Assembly (NCBI GenBank): GCA_017513095.1
Contig: JAFWDJ010000012.1
Span: 102,930-166,929 of the forward strand
From: Clostridia bacterium
Lineage (GTDB): Bacteria; Bacillota; Clostridia; Oscillospirales; RGIG577
Length of the DNA stretch: 64,000 nucleotides
Direction of reading: 5' to 3'
Notes under the pieces: generated by a model
What the model was told of the DNA's origin: nothing
Seen by the model: the letters and a program-made list of their open reading frames with translations, nothing else
The model's database searches: none
Translations under genes and position numbers: made by a program
Part shown: positions 17,765 to 26,358 of the stretch, piece after piece
Layout: each line of letters starts with the position of its first letter
Position numbering within the stretch: position 1 is the first letter of the stretch

Positions 17765-17780
17765 AATGCGCTCGGTCTTT
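17749..17780 (+). terminator. Terminator overlapping the yqeG stop codon
   Basis: AAAGACCG (17749-17756) pairs with CGGTCTTT (17773-17780) around the yqeG stop, followed by TGCGGTTT. Moderate strength. Confidence 0.5.
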
Positions 17781-17827
17781 TGCGGTTTATATAACGCGAA
17801 AAATTTATATCGGCAGGGAGAAAAGCC

Positions 17828-18271
17828 ATGAAGAAAAAAGTACTTATTTTGCTGGGCGCGAACATGGACCTCATGGGCAGAGCCCAGACGAACATATACG
17901 GCGAGGCGACCGTTGAGGAGCTTACAAAGAGAATCGAGGAGTATTCCGAAAAATGCGGCCTTGAGACCGAGGTATTCTGCTCCAATTCCGAGGGCGAGCT
18001 TATAGACAGGATACACGCAGCCCACGCCCAGTGCGAGGGCATAATAATAAACGCGGGCGCTTATTCGCATTATTCCTACGCGATACGCGACGCGCTTTCG
18101 GCGTCGCTTCTGCCGTGCGTTGAGGTGCATCAGATAAATATATTCGCGCGCGAGGAGTTCCGCCGCCGCTCCGTACTTTCGGAGGTGTGCGTAGGCGTTA
18201 TATCGGGCTTCGGACACGCGGCGTATTTCATGGCGCTCGACGGCATGGCTCATCTTCTGAAGGGAGTATAA
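17828..18271 (+). CDS. aroQ: Type II 3-dehydroquinate dehydratase (divergent)
   Basis: Catalyses the third step of the shikimate pathway as a dodecamer. 147 residues, normal length. The usual NGPNLNLLG motif is replaced by LGANMDLMG, but the catalytic loop RAQTNIYG keeps the Arg and Tyr. The INAGAYSHYSYAIRDAL segment keeps the Asn, and the usual EVHISN is EVHQIN followed by IFAREEFRRRS. GFGHAAYFMAL closes the fold. It lies three bases before pepP and near efp, the standard Firmicute yqhS-yqhT-efp order. Activity is likely, but the two altered motifs leave some doubt. Confidence 0.87.
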   Translation: MKKKVLILLGANMDLMGRAQTNIYGEATVEELTKRIEEYSEKCGLETEVFCSNSEGELIDRIHAAHAQCEGIIINAGAYSHYSYAIRDALSASLLPCVEVHQINIFAREEFRRRSVLSEVCVGVISGFGHAAYFMALDGMAHLLKGV

Positions 18272-18274
18272 CGT

Positions 18275-19342
18275 ATGGATACGCTTAAAAGGCTTCAGGA
18301 CAAGATGAAGCGCTACGGCATGCCCGCGGCGCTCATTCTTTCGGACGAGCAGCGCTTTTATCTTTCGGGCTTCAAAAGCAGCGCGGGCTTTATGGTAATA
18401 TTTCAGGACGACGCGTATCTTTTCGTCGATTCGCGCTACTTTGAGGCGGCAAAGCTCTGCGCCGCGTCCCTTTCATACGAAGTGAGTCTTTTCAGAGGGA
18501 AGATAATCCCGTACATAACGAAGCTTTTAAACGATAAAAATATATCGACGCTCTATTTCGAGGACGACCTTATATCGTTTGCCGATTTCCGCGCGCTTCA
18601 TATGTCGCTTGAAAAGATAGAGCTTAAGCAGATGGGCTCTTTTATATCCGACCTTCGCATGATAAAGACCGCGCGGGAGCTTGAATATATCCGCCGCGCG
18701 CAGAAGGAGAGCGAGGACGCGCTCATGCGCGTTATGGGGCGCATCGGCGCGGGCATGACGGAGCGCGAAGCGGCGCTCATGCTCGAATGGGAGATAAGAA
18801 CGCGAGGCATGGACGCTTCGTTCGACTTTATCGCGGCGGGCGGCGAGAACTCGTCAAAGCCTCACGCCGTACCCACGGACAGAAAATTAAAAAAGGGTGA
18901 CTTTCTTACGATAGACTTCGGCGCAAAGTATATGGGATACTGCGCCGATATGACGCGCACCTTCGCCATAGGCACGCCCACGGACGAGATGCGCCATGTG
19001 TATGAGGTGGTGCGCTCGGCAAAAATCGCCGCCGAGCGCGTGATACGCGCGGGCCTTAAAGGAAGCGAGATAGACCGCGCCGCGCGCGCCGTCATCGAGG
19101 AGGCGGGCTACGGCGCGAACTTCGGCCACAGCTTAGGCCACGGCGTGGGCGTAGTCGTTCATGAGCAGCCGAATTTCGCGCCGATGTACGAGCGCGAGAT
19201 ACCCGAGGGCGCCGTTGTGTCAGTGGAGCCGGGCATTTACCTTGAGGGACGATTCGGCGTGCGCATCGAGGACCTTGTTTTCGTTGACGAGGATGAGGCC
19301 GTAAGCCTCAATTCAATGACGACGGAGCTTATAGTGCTTTAA
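18275..19342 (+). CDS. pepP: Xaa-Pro aminopeptidase (M24 family)
   Basis: Dimetal aminopeptidase that removes N-terminal residues preceding proline. The N-terminal creatinase-like domain (ILSDEQRFYLSGFKSS...) leads to the pita-bread domain. Metal ligands are visible: two Asp in TIDFGAKYMGYCADMTRTF, His in GHSLGHGVGVVVHEQP, Glu in VSVEPGIYLEGRFGVRIED (two). 355 residues is typical of the Firmicute YqhT type. Cytoplasmic; translationally close to aroQ (three-base gap). Confidence 0.93.
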   Translation: MDTLKRLQDKMKRYGMPAALILSDEQRFYLSGFKSSAGFMVIFQDDAYLFVDSRYFEAAKLCAASLSYEVSLFRGKIIPYITKLLNDKNISTLYFEDDLISFADFRALHMSLEKIELKQMGSFISDLRMIKTARELEYIRRAQKESEDALMRVMGRIGAGMTEREAALMLEWEIRTRGMDASFDFIAAGGENSSKPHAVPTDRKLKKGDFLTIDFGAKYMGYCADMTRTFAIGTPTDEMRHVYEVVRSAKIAAERVIRAGLKGSEIDRAARAVIEEAGYGANFGHSLGHGVGVVVHEQPNFAPMYEREIPEGAVVSVEPGIYLEGRFGVRIEDLVFVDEDEAVSLNSMTTELIVL

Positions 19343-19377
19343 ATCGCTCAAAATATGCGCGAACGTGTAAAAAAGTC

Positions 19378-19406
19378 TTGAAATACGGCGGATAATCTTT
19401 TAAAAT
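19378..19406 (+). promoter_or_regulatory. Sigma-A promoter of efp with leader hairpin
   Basis: TTGAAA (19378-19383) and TAAAAT (19401-19406) with 17-base spacing. The roughly 100-base leader then contains CCTTCATG (19432-19439) pairing with CATGAAGG (19453-19460), a perfect 8-bp hairpin of unknown role. Confidence 0.6.
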
Positions 19407-19509
19407 AAATATGTATAACGACAGATAACAGCCTTCATGAAATCTACCGCACCATGAAGGGCAGGATTTAATTTTCACCGCAGTGCGGCGGATATGGGAG
19501 AGAGAACAT

Positions 19510-20067
19510 ATGATATCAGCAGGCGATTTCAGAAACGGTATGACCTTTGAGCAGGACGGAAACGTGTTTCAGGTAATTGAATTCCAGCATGTTAAGCCGG
19601 GCAAGGGCGCGGCATTCGTAAGAACGAAGATAAGGAACGTTATAACCGGCGGCGTTGTTGAAAAGAGCTTCAGCCCCACCGAAAAGTTTGAGCAGGCTTT
19701 CGTTGAAAGACGCGACGTTGAATACCTTTACAGCGACGGCGAGCTTTATCACTTCATGGACTGCGAGTCGTACGAGCAGATGCCTCTGGGCCCCGATATC
19801 GTGGGCGAGAATCTTAAGTTCGTAAAGGAAAACGTAGTGGTCAAGCTTTTAAGCTTCAAGGGCAAGGTATTCGCGCTTGAGCCGCCGAACTTCGTAGAGC
19901 TTGAGGTAACGTTTACCGAGCCGGGCGTAAAGGGCGACACGGCCACCAACGTACAGAAGCCCGCGACCGTTGAAACGGGCGCCGAGGTAAAGGTGCCGCT
20001 GTTCATAAACGAAGGCGACAGGATACAGATAGACACGAGAACGGGCGAATACATGGGACGCGCGTGA
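19510..20067 (+). CDS. efp: Translation elongation factor P
   Basis: EF-P relieves ribosome stalling at polyproline. 185 residues: domain I begins [40 protein letters not shown], with the conserved tip loop PGKGAA carrying the Lys that is modified in many bacteria. Domains II and III end with the signature [23 protein letters not shown]. The ATG at 19510 has GGGAGAGAG upstream. It stands in the usual aroQ-pepP-efp neighbourhood but has its own promoter. No modification enzyme gene is nearby. Confidence 0.96.
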   Translation: MISAGDFRNGMTFEQDGNVFQVIEFQHVKPGKGAAFVRTKIRNVITGGVVEKSFSPTEKFEQAFVERRDVEYLYSDGELYHFMDCESYEQMPLGPDIVGENLKFVKENVVVKLLSFKGKVFALEPPNFVELEVTFTEPGVKGDTATNVQKPATVETGAEVKVPLFINEGDRIQIDTRTGEYMGRA

Positions 20068-20117
20068 ATATACGCTCCCGTATGCGTATACGCATATAAT
20101 AGAAAGGGATTTTTGAT

Positions 20118-20540
20118 ATGGAAGAAAAGTTAGATAAGCTTGTAAAGCTCATATCCGAAGTGCAGGATGAAAAGGCACGAAAAGCTCTTTCGGTAATACT
20201 TGATATTCTGTCCGACGTGACGAATGAGATTGAAGACATAAACGACGACCTTGATTCCATCGACGAGGCGTTCCAGCTTTTCGACGAGGACCTTGCCCAT
20301 GTGGAGGACGCCGTATTCGGCGAGGACGAGGGCTACGATCACGAGCATGTGCATGACCACCACCATCATCACCATCACGACCACGGCGAAGATTGCGGCT
20401 GCGGTGACGAGCTTGAGGTGGCCTGCCCCAACTGCGGCGCTTTAATTGAGCTTGAATCGCCCGACGTTGAGCGCATAATATGCCCCAACTGCAAGGTAAT
20501 GATAGCGGTCGAATACGACGTTGAAGACATAGAAGAATAA
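20118..20540 (+). CDS. Zinc-ribbon protein with His-rich linker (CD1247-like)
   Basis: 140 residues in three parts: an acidic helical N-terminus (MEEKLDKLVKLISEVQDEKA... EDINDDLDSIDEAF), a metal-binding-looking linker with seven consecutive His followed by DHGEDCGCGDE, and a C-terminal zinc ribbon with CPNC pairs (VACPNCGALIELE, IICPNCKVMI). The layout resembles the Clostridial CD1247-type proteins often found after efp. Cytoplasmic. The His/Cys linker suggests zinc or nickel binding, which is an inference. Function unknown. Confidence 0.78.
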   Translation: MEEKLDKLVKLISEVQDEKARKALSVILDILSDVTNEIEDINDDLDSIDEAFQLFDEDLAHVEDAVFGEDEGYDHEHVHDHHHHHHHDHGEDCGCGDELEVACPNCGALIELESPDVERIICPNCKVMIAVEYDVEDIEE

Positions 20541-20545
20541 TTTTT

Positions 20546-20584
20546 AAAAAATCCGCAAAGAGCGCGCTCTTTGCGGATTTTTTT
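20546..20584 (+). terminator. Terminator after the CD1247-like gene
   Basis: AAAAATCCGCAAAGAGC and GCTCTTTGCGGATTTTT form a near-perfect 17-bp stem ending in seven T residues. Confidence 0.88.
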
Positions 20585-20602
20585 GTTTGACAGGAGAAAA
20601 GT

Positions 20603-21148
20603 ATGCGCCTTTTTGTTGCCGTTAATTTTCCCGAGGATATAAAAGACGGGCTTTACGAAGCCTCGGAGCTTCTTAAAAGAGAGTGCGTCAAAGGAAGCTT
20701 TTCGCGCCGCGAAAACTATCATCTTACGCTTTGCTTTATCGGAGAGACCGAAAGAGTCTCCGACGTAAAGCGCATTATGGACGGCGTTTCCTTCGATGCG
20801 TTTAATATAACGATTTACGGCCTCGGCAGCTTTCGCTCGGGCGATGGCGATATATACTGGGCGGGCGTAAAGGAGAACGCCGCGCTTTCGTGCCTTGCGG
20901 CAAAGCTTTCGTCGTCGCTTTCGGGCGCAGGCTTTAAGATTGACAAAAAGCCCTTCAGGCCGCATATCACGCTCGGACGGCGCGTAAAGCCGAAAGCCGG
21001 ATTTGACCGCGGGGAGTTTATAAAATCGTTTGCCCCCGCGCGCGTGCGCGTTTCGAAAATAAGCCTTATGAAGTCCGAACGCATAGACGGGATTTTAACG
21101 TATACCGAGATTTACAGCGTGTCAGGACGAGGCAAAAAGGCTCTTTAA
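20603..21148 (+). CDS. thpR: RNA 2',3'-cyclic phosphodiesterase (2H superfamily)
   Basis: 181-residue 2H phosphoesterase (LigT/ThpR type) that opens 2',3'-cyclic phosphates on RNA. Both catalytic HxT motifs are visible: NYHLTLCFIGE and RPHITLGRRVK. The N-terminus MRLFVAVNFPEDIKDGL is typical. The last 27 bases overlap the 3' end of the convergent dacF gene. Translation starts soon after a terminator, from AGGAGAAAAGT. Confidence 0.93.
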   Translation: MRLFVAVNFPEDIKDGLYEASELLKRECVKGSFSRRENYHLTLCFIGETERVSDVKRIMDGVSFDAFNITIYGLGSFRSGDGDIYWAGVKENAALSCLAAKLSSSLSGAGFKIDKKPFRPHITLGRRVKPKAGFDRGEFIKSFAPARVRVSKISLMKSERIDGILTYTEIYSVSGRGKKAL

Positions 21149-22282
21149 AAGCAGCGTAAGGCAGTAGCCCACGTCGAGCCGTTCAACCGATTCCGCGGCG
21201 ATTATCGGGATGTCCGCGATGACCTCGCCGTCAAGCGTATATAATAGATTTCCCACTCTGGCGCCCGCGTTTACGGGCGCTTTTATCGTTTCCGGAAGTA
21301 TTGCGCGCCCCGATATACGCTCAAGGTCCTCTTTTTTCACCAAAACGCCCTGGTCTCTTTCGAGGGTTAAAATAACGTCGTCCTTCTTTCCGCCGATAAC
21401 GCTCATCGGCTCGAACGTTTTTTCCTCCTTCGATACGCCGAACCTCGCGTAATGCTCGAAGCCGTAATCGAGAAGCCTTGCCGCGTCCTTGAATCTGTCG
21501 TCGCCCGTGGGGGACGTCATGACGACGGCGATAAGGCTCACGCCGTCACGCCGGGCCGTCGCGCTCATGGAATAGAGCGCCTTGCTCGTGGAGCCGGTCT
21601 TTAAGCCCGTTATGCCATTGTATGATTTTAAGAGCTTGTTCGTGCTCGTCAGGGTAAACGCGCCGTCACGAAGGGAGTCAATGCGCACGGTCGTATAGTC
21701 GAATATCATTTTATGCTTCATCAGCTCCCGCGACATTAAGGCGATGTCGCGCGCCGACGTGTAGTGGCCGTCCTCGTCGAGTCCGTGGACGTTTACAAAG
21801 TTAGTATTCGTCATACCGAGCTCACGCGCGCGCTCGTTCATGCGGCGCACGAACGCGTCGCCCGAGCCCGCGACAAATTCGCTCATCGCGTACGCTGCAT
21901 CGTTGGCCGACGCTATGGCGATGGCCTTTATCATATCGCGCACGGTGAACGTTTCGCCTTCTTTTAAGTATATCTGAGAGCCGCCGAGCGAGGCCGCCTC
22001 TGCGGAGGCCGTGACCGTGTCGTCGAGCGTAAATTCTCCGCGGTCGAGCGCTTCGACAATCAAAAGCAGCGTCATTATCTTCGTAACGCTTGCGGGAGCG
22101 TGGTGATCGTCCGCGTTGTATTCGTAGAGCACCTTTCCCGTTTCGGCGTCCGTGAGTATCGCGCTCTCGGCGAGCAGCCCGAGGCTGTTTTCGCCGTCGG
22201 CCGCAAGCGCCGAAGGGACGGCGGCAAATACAAGAACAAGGCATAATATTGCCGCGATAATTCTTGAATATCGTTTTCTCAA
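21122..22282 (-). CDS. dacF: D-alanyl-D-alanine carboxypeptidase (DacF-like, penicillin-binding)
   Basis: Peptidase S11 carboxypeptidase that trims the pentapeptide of peptidoglycan. A signal peptide (about residues 1-27, ending ALA-A) exports it. The active-site motifs are SVTK (APASVTKIMTLL), SAN (IASANDAAYA) and KTG (GLKTGSTSKALYS). The C-terminal PBP5-like domain and a final hydrophobic/amphipathic stretch (CLTLLLKSLF) fit membrane attachment. 386 residues. It starts with TTG, six bases after GGAGGTAAT. Which of dacA/B/F it is cannot be settled; spore cortex DacF is a reasonable guess in a spore former. Confidence 0.92.
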   Translation of the reverse strand: MRKRYSRIIAAILCLVLVFAAVPSALAADGENSLGLLAESAILTDAETGKVLYEYNADDHHAPASVTKIMTLLLIVEALDRGEFTLDDTVTASAEAASLGGSQIYLKEGETFTVRDMIKAIAIASANDAAYAMSEFVAGSGDAFVRRMNERARELGMTNTNFVNVHGLDEDGHYTSARDIALMSRELMKHKMIFDYTTVRIDSLRDGAFTLTSTNKLLKSYNGITGLKTGSTSKALYSMSATARRDGVSLIAVVMTSPTGDDRFKDAARLLDYGFEHYARFGVSKEEKTFEPMSVIGGKKDDVILTLERDQGVLVKKEDLERISGRAILPETIKAPVNAGARVGNLLYTLDGEVIADIPIIAAESVERLDVGYCLTLLLKSLFASS

Positions 22283-22437
22283 GGGGTATTACCTCCGTGG
22301 ATATGTGTGTGTTGTAATATCTTTACGCAGATATTGCCTGCGATATTCTTTTGGAGCTATAATTTAATTATAGCAGATTTTGAAGCATTGCAAAATATTT
22401 AAAAGAATTGAAATTTAAAAGAAAGGCAGGTGCATAT

Positions 22438-24813
22438 ATGAGACGGCCTCTTTGCCTCTTTGCCGCGGCGCTTTCGCTGTCGCTTGCGGTGATGCAGTTC
22501 GCATCGTCGCGTGTCGCGCTTGCCGTTTGCGCCGTATGCGCCGCCGCCGTACTTTTTATCGTCTTGTTTTTGAGAAGAGACGCCGTGACAAGGCCGGCTT
22601 TTATCGTCGTATTCGCTCTTTTCTTCGCCGCGGGCCTAATATTCATATGGACTCACTCATATATCGAGCCCGTATACCGATTCGACGAAAGGCCGTCGCA
22701 CATAACGGGATATATAACCGACCTGGAGTCGAAAACGGCGCACGGATATAAATATACGCTGCGCTGCGAACGCATCGAAAGCGGGGGCGAGGCGCTTGCG
22801 CGCCCCTTTGATATTGAGCTTTACACAAATGAGCCAATATCCGCAAAGCCGTATGAGCGCATAAGGCTTGCCGCGATTCCCACGGTGCCCGATACGGCCG
22901 ACAGCGACAGGGATATGGACACGCGCGCCTATCTTCGCTCGAAGGGGATATATCTTACAGCCTCGCTTAAATCGCAGCTTCTTATGACGAAAACGGGCGA
23001 GACATGCGGAAGCGCGTTCCTTCGCGGCGCGCTCGCGCTCAAAAGCCATATTATCGACACTCTGTTTTCAAACGGAAAGCTTTCCTATGAAAACGCGGCG
23101 CTTGCGGCCGCCGTGACGACGAATTACAAGGGCAGGCTGTCATCCGCGCAGAAGGCCGCGTTTTCATCCACAGGCCTTTCTCACGTGCTCGCGGCCTCGG
23201 GAATGCATCTTTCGATTCTCGTTTTCGGCGTGCTGCTGCTTTTTCGGATGATAGGAGTAAGACGAAGATACGCGCTTCTTCTGTCGCTTGCAGCGGTCGT
23301 AGGATTTGCAGCCGTCGCGGGATTTTCGGTATCGGTCGTGCGCTCGGGCGTTATGTTCTTCGTTATGGCCATAGCCCTCGCGGCGGGGAAGAGCTACGAC
23401 TCGTATACGGCGCTTGCCTGCGCGGCGACGGCGATACTCTTTCACAATCCGTTTGCCATAGGAGACGCGGGCTTTATTTTAAGCGCCGTATCGACGCTCG
23501 GGATACTGCTGTTTTACCGCCCGCTTCATAATACGCTCACGATAAAAAGAAGAGGCGCGTTTTTCGCCGTAATAAACTATTTTTTGGGCCTCATATGCGT
23601 TACGCTTGCGGCGACGTCGCTTGCCGTCCCGTTTACGATGTTCATCTTCGGCGGTGTCTCGCTCGTCGCGCCGCTGTCCAATATCCTCGTTGTGCCGCTT
23701 ATTCCCGTTATATTCATCCTCTGCGCGCTTACGGCGATTTTTTCGGCAACGCCCGCGGGCGCGTTCTTCGCAATGCTTATCGAGCCTGTCTGCAGCTATA
23801 TCCTTGCGGTCGTGGGGACGCTTTCACAGTGGTCATTTTCGTATCTTGCGACACGGGGAGAACAGTATTATATCTGGGTCGCCTTCGCCGCGGCCGCGGC
23901 GATAATATGCGCCTCGTCGGGCGGGAGGATAAAAAGAAGCTCCGCCGTATGCATCATCCTTGCCTCGCTTTTGTTTACGGGGCTTTATACGGGGCCCGCA
24001 GCGCCGCCGAAAACGTATGACACGGGCTTCAGGCTTACCGTTCTGGACGTGGGGCAGGGGCAGTGCGCGCTGCTTGAGGGAGGCGGGCGCGTTTTCGTAC
24101 TCGACTGCGGCACCTCGTCATACGGATACGACGCCGGGGAGGCGGCTTCGGAATATTTAAAGAGAAACGGAGTAAACCATATCGACGCCGTAATACTCAG
24201 CCATTATCACGACGACCACGCAAACGGAGTGGCGCGGCTTATCTCGGACATAAAAACGGATATGCTCATCGTTCCCGAATGGGGAGACGACGACGGCGTA
24301 AAGGAGAGCCTTGAAATGTGCGCGCGCGAAAGCGGCGCGGACGTCTTAGGCGTGGCGCATGACTCGCAGGTGGACGCGGGGGAGCTTACGCTTCGCATCT
24401 ACGCGGACCATATGTACGATATAACGGGAGAAGGGGGCGGGGACTATAACGCAAATGAGAAAAATCTTTCGATATACATAGAATGCGGCGAATCGAGCGC
24501 CTTGATTGAGGGCGACATGCCGGGCGAGGATGAAGGGTATCTTTCACAGACGCGGGATATGGATACGGACGTGCTTCTCGCGGCGCATCACGGCTCGAAA
24601 TATTCGTCGTACCCCGATTTTTTAAACGCCGCGACGCCCAATATCGCGGTAATATCCGTGGGCGCCGATAATTATTACGGCCATCCGTCGGATGAAACGC
24701 TCGGCCGCCTCACGGGGATGGGCGCACACGTTTTTCGCACCGATACGGACGGCACGGTCGTCATTGACACGGCGGGCGACGGCGTCTTTACGGTATATCA
24801 TAGCAAAAAATAA
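22438..24813 (+). CDS. comEC: ComEC/Rec2 DNA-uptake channel protein
   Basis: Integral membrane protein that moves single-stranded DNA into the cell in competence. It has N-terminal membrane segments, a soluble DUF4131/OB region (YITDLESKTAHGYKYTLRCE), the multi-spanning Competence domain (from GLSHVLAASGMHLSILVFGV on), and a C-terminal metallo-beta-lactamase domain (LDVGQGQCALLEGG, DAVILSHYHDDHANG, LAAHHGSKYSS). 791 residues from the ATG at 22438; a TTG at 22408 is in frame but lies upstream of the GGCAGG site. No comEA or comEB is adjacent. The gene is intact. Confidence 0.94.
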   Translation: MRRPLCLFAAALSLSLAVMQFASSRVALAVCAVCAAAVLFIVLFLRRDAVTRPAFIVVFALFFAAGLIFIWTHSYIEPVYRFDERPSHITGYITDLESKTAHGYKYTLRCERIESGGEALARPFDIELYTNEPISAKPYERIRLAAIPTVPDTADSDRDMDTRAYLRSKGIYLTASLKSQLLMTKTGETCGSAFLRGALALKSHIIDTLFSNGKLSYENAALAAAVTTNYKGRLSSAQKAAFSSTGLSHVLAASGMHLSILVFGVLLLFRMIGVRRRYALLLSLAAVVGFAAVAGFSVSVVRSGVMFFVMAIALAAGKSYDSYTALACAATAILFHNPFAIGDAGFILSAVSTLGILLFYRPLHNTLTIKRRGAFFAVINYFLGLICVTLAATSLAVPFTMFIFGGVSLVAPLSNILVVPLIPVIFILCALTAIFSATPAGAFFAMLIEPVCSYILAVVGTLSQWSFSYLATRGEQYYIWVAFAAAAAIICASSGGRIKRSSAVCIILASLLFTGLYTGPAAPPKTYDTGFRLTVLDVGQGQCALLEGGGRVFVLDCGTSSYGYDAGEAASEYLKRNGVNHIDAVILSHYHDDHANGVARLISDIKTDMLIVPEWGDDDGVKESLEMCARESGADVLGVAHDSQVDAGELTLRIYADHMYDITGEGGGDYNANEKNLSIYIECGESSALIEGDMPGEDEGYLSQTRDMDTDVLLAAHHGSKYSSYPDFLNAATPNIAVISVGADNYYGHPSDETLGRLTGMGAHVFRTDTDGTVVIDTAGDGVFTVYHSKK

Positions 24814-24985
24814 AATCCCGAAGCTTTTGTTCGTCAAAGCTTCGGGATCGTTTTCTGTCGTATGCTTTTTTGTTCTTCGACACTCTCGTTACGGGGCAAA
24901 TCTCGTTCCAGACTCCGCGCTTTTTTTGGTCGATCGCGCGGCGCTCTTTTTTCGAAAGCTTTTCGTAGGGCACGAATTTTTTCAT
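24788..24985 (-). CDS. Small conserved hypothetical protein, 65 residues
   Basis: The N-terminus MKKFVPYEKLSKKERRAID and the middle WNEICPVTRVSKNKKAYDRKR resemble, from memory, a widespread Clostridial family of about 50-60 residues ending near AYxRKK. It is highly basic and soluble. An AAAGGAGATG site lies eight or so bases before the ATG. The last 16 or so residues are encoded by the comEC terminator hairpin and the end overlaps comEC by 26 bases, so the natural C-terminus may have been extended. No function is known. Confidence 0.65.
   Translation of the reverse strand: MKKFVPYEKLSKKERRAIDQKKRGVWNEICPVTRVSKNKKAYDRKRSRSFDEQKLRDFIFCYDIP
24815..24848 (+). terminator. Terminator after comEC, inside the convergent small gene
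   Basis: ATCCCGAAGCTTT (24815-24827) and AAAGCTTCGGGAT (24836-24848) form a perfect 13-bp stem followed by CGTTTT. It starts two bases after the comEC stop and lies within the minus-strand small gene. Confidence 0.75.
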
Positions 24986-25144
24986 AAGTTTACATCTCCT
25001 TTAAAATATTTTGCAGTTAAGCTTATCACGAATTTTATAAAAAGTCCATATCCCGCGCGAAAACGTAATAATTCTGCAATACTTAATAATTTTTGCTTCG
25101 CTTCGCCCGATTTACTCATTTTTCATATAATATGCGCTTCTCTA

Positions 25145-25173
25145 TTGAAATTGCGCCGGGCGTTTGGTATAAT
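25145..25173 (+). promoter_or_regulatory. Sigma-A promoter of the amino-acid ABC transporter
   Basis: TTGAAA (25145-25150) and TATAAT (25168-25173) with 17-base spacing, about 40 bases before the binding-protein gene. The AT-rich stretch 24986-25144 between divergent genes holds nothing else I can identify. Confidence 0.75.
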
Positions 25174-25211
25174 AACCGTATTATATAAAATAATGAAAGG
25201 GGCTAATTATC

Positions 25212-26249
25212 ATGAACAAAAAACTTCGCATCCTGGCGCTCATTCTCTCGGCTGCAATGGTTATAGCAATTATGGCGGGCTGCTCGAGCAAGAAGGACGA
25301 CAGCGGAGACCAGAGCGGTACTGAGGAGAAGACCTACATTATCGCTACCGACACCACGTTCGCTCCGTTTGAATTTACGGACGCAGACGGCAATTTCGTA
25401 GGCATTGACGTTGACATCCTTGCAGCTGTTGCAGAGGATCAGGGCTTCAAGTACGAGCTTCAGCCGCTCGGCTTCGACGCATCCCTTACGGCTGTACAGT
25501 CCGGCACGGCTGACGGTATGATCGCAGGCATGAGCATAACGGAAGAGAGAAAAGACACGTACGACTTCTCCGACCCGTACTATGCAAGCGGCGTTGTACT
25601 TTCCGTTGCTGCGGATTCCGGCATCGACTCCTATGAGGGTATAAGAGGCGCGAAGATCGCCGTTAAGACCGGCACCGAGGGCGCAGCTTATGCAGAGTCC
25701 ATCGCGGAAGAATACTCGCTCGAGCTTTCGTACTATGACGATTCCGCGTACATGTACGAGGCTGTAAAGACCGGCGACGCAGTCGGCTGCTTCGAGGACT
25801 ACCCGGTAATGGGCTACGCAGTATCCCAGGGCAACGGTCTTAAGCTCGTTGGCGAGATGGTTAGAGGTTCCTCCTACGGCTTCGCCGTATTAAAGGGCCA
25901 GAACCAGGAACTCCTTGCTATGTTTGACGCAGGTCTTGACAACATCATGGCAAACGGCACCTACAAGGATATCCTTGCAAAGTACGGTGCTGACAATACC
26001 GATGAGGCAGGCAGCCTTCTTGAGCAGGCGACAGGTTTAGTTAGCGACGCAGCAGACGCAGCAGTTGACACGGCGGCAGACGCAGTAAGCGACGCAGCAG
26101 ACACGGCGGCAGGCGCGGTAAGCGACGCGGCAGACGCAGCGGCAGGCGCAGTAAGCGACGCGGCAGACACGGCGGCAGGCGCAGTTGGCGGTGCAGCAGA
26201 CGCTGCGGCAGACGCAGTACAGGGCGCAGCCGACGAATTAAAGGACTAA
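25212..26249 (+). CDS. Amino-acid ABC transporter substrate-binding lipoprotein with alanine-rich repeat tail
   Basis: Family 3 extracellular solute-binding protein for polar amino acids. A lipoprotein signal ends MAGC (Cys22). The core (about residues 40-270) has YIIATDTTFAPFEFTDADGN, VGIDVDILAAVAEDQ, GMIAGMSITEERKDTYDFS and VKTGTEGAAYAESIAEEYS. Unusually, the last 65-70 residues are almost only Ala, Asp, Gly, Val, Thr and Ser in 11-residue units such as AVSDAADTAAG. This resembles LEA-type amphipathic repeats. Permease and ATPase genes follow. The exact amino acid carried is unknown. Confidence 0.93.
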   Translation: MNKKLRILALILSAAMVIAIMAGCSSKKDDSGDQSGTEEKTYIIATDTTFAPFEFTDADGNFVGIDVDILAAVAEDQGFKYELQPLGFDASLTAVQSGTADGMIAGMSITEERKDTYDFSDPYYASGVVLSVAADSGIDSYEGIRGAKIAVKTGTEGAAYAESIAEEYSLELSYYDDSAYMYEAVKTGDAVGCFEDYPVMGYAVSQGNGLKLVGEMVRGSSYGFAVLKGQNQELLAMFDAGLDNIMANGTYKDILAKYGADNTDEAGSLLEQATGLVSDAADAAVDTAADAVSDAADTAAGAVSDAADAAAGAVSDAADTAAGAVGGAADAAADAVQGAADELKD

Positions 26250-26287
26250 TCTTTTAAACAAAGTGTAATCAAAATCGTCTTATATGT

Positions 26288-26321
26288 CACGTAATGCAAG
26301 GCTTTGTCCTTGCATTACGTG
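26288..26321 (+). promoter_or_regulatory. 14-bp hairpin between binding protein and permease genes
   Basis: CACGTAATGCAAGG and CCTTGCATTACGTG pair perfectly around the loop CTTTGT. There is no T run after it (AATAAACTC follows). Within an operon, such a hairpin could protect the upstream lipoprotein mRNA or attenuate transcription into the permease gene. Confidence 0.6.
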
Positions 26322-26358
26322 AATAAACTCAAAAAGACTGAAAGAGTGGGAAATACGT

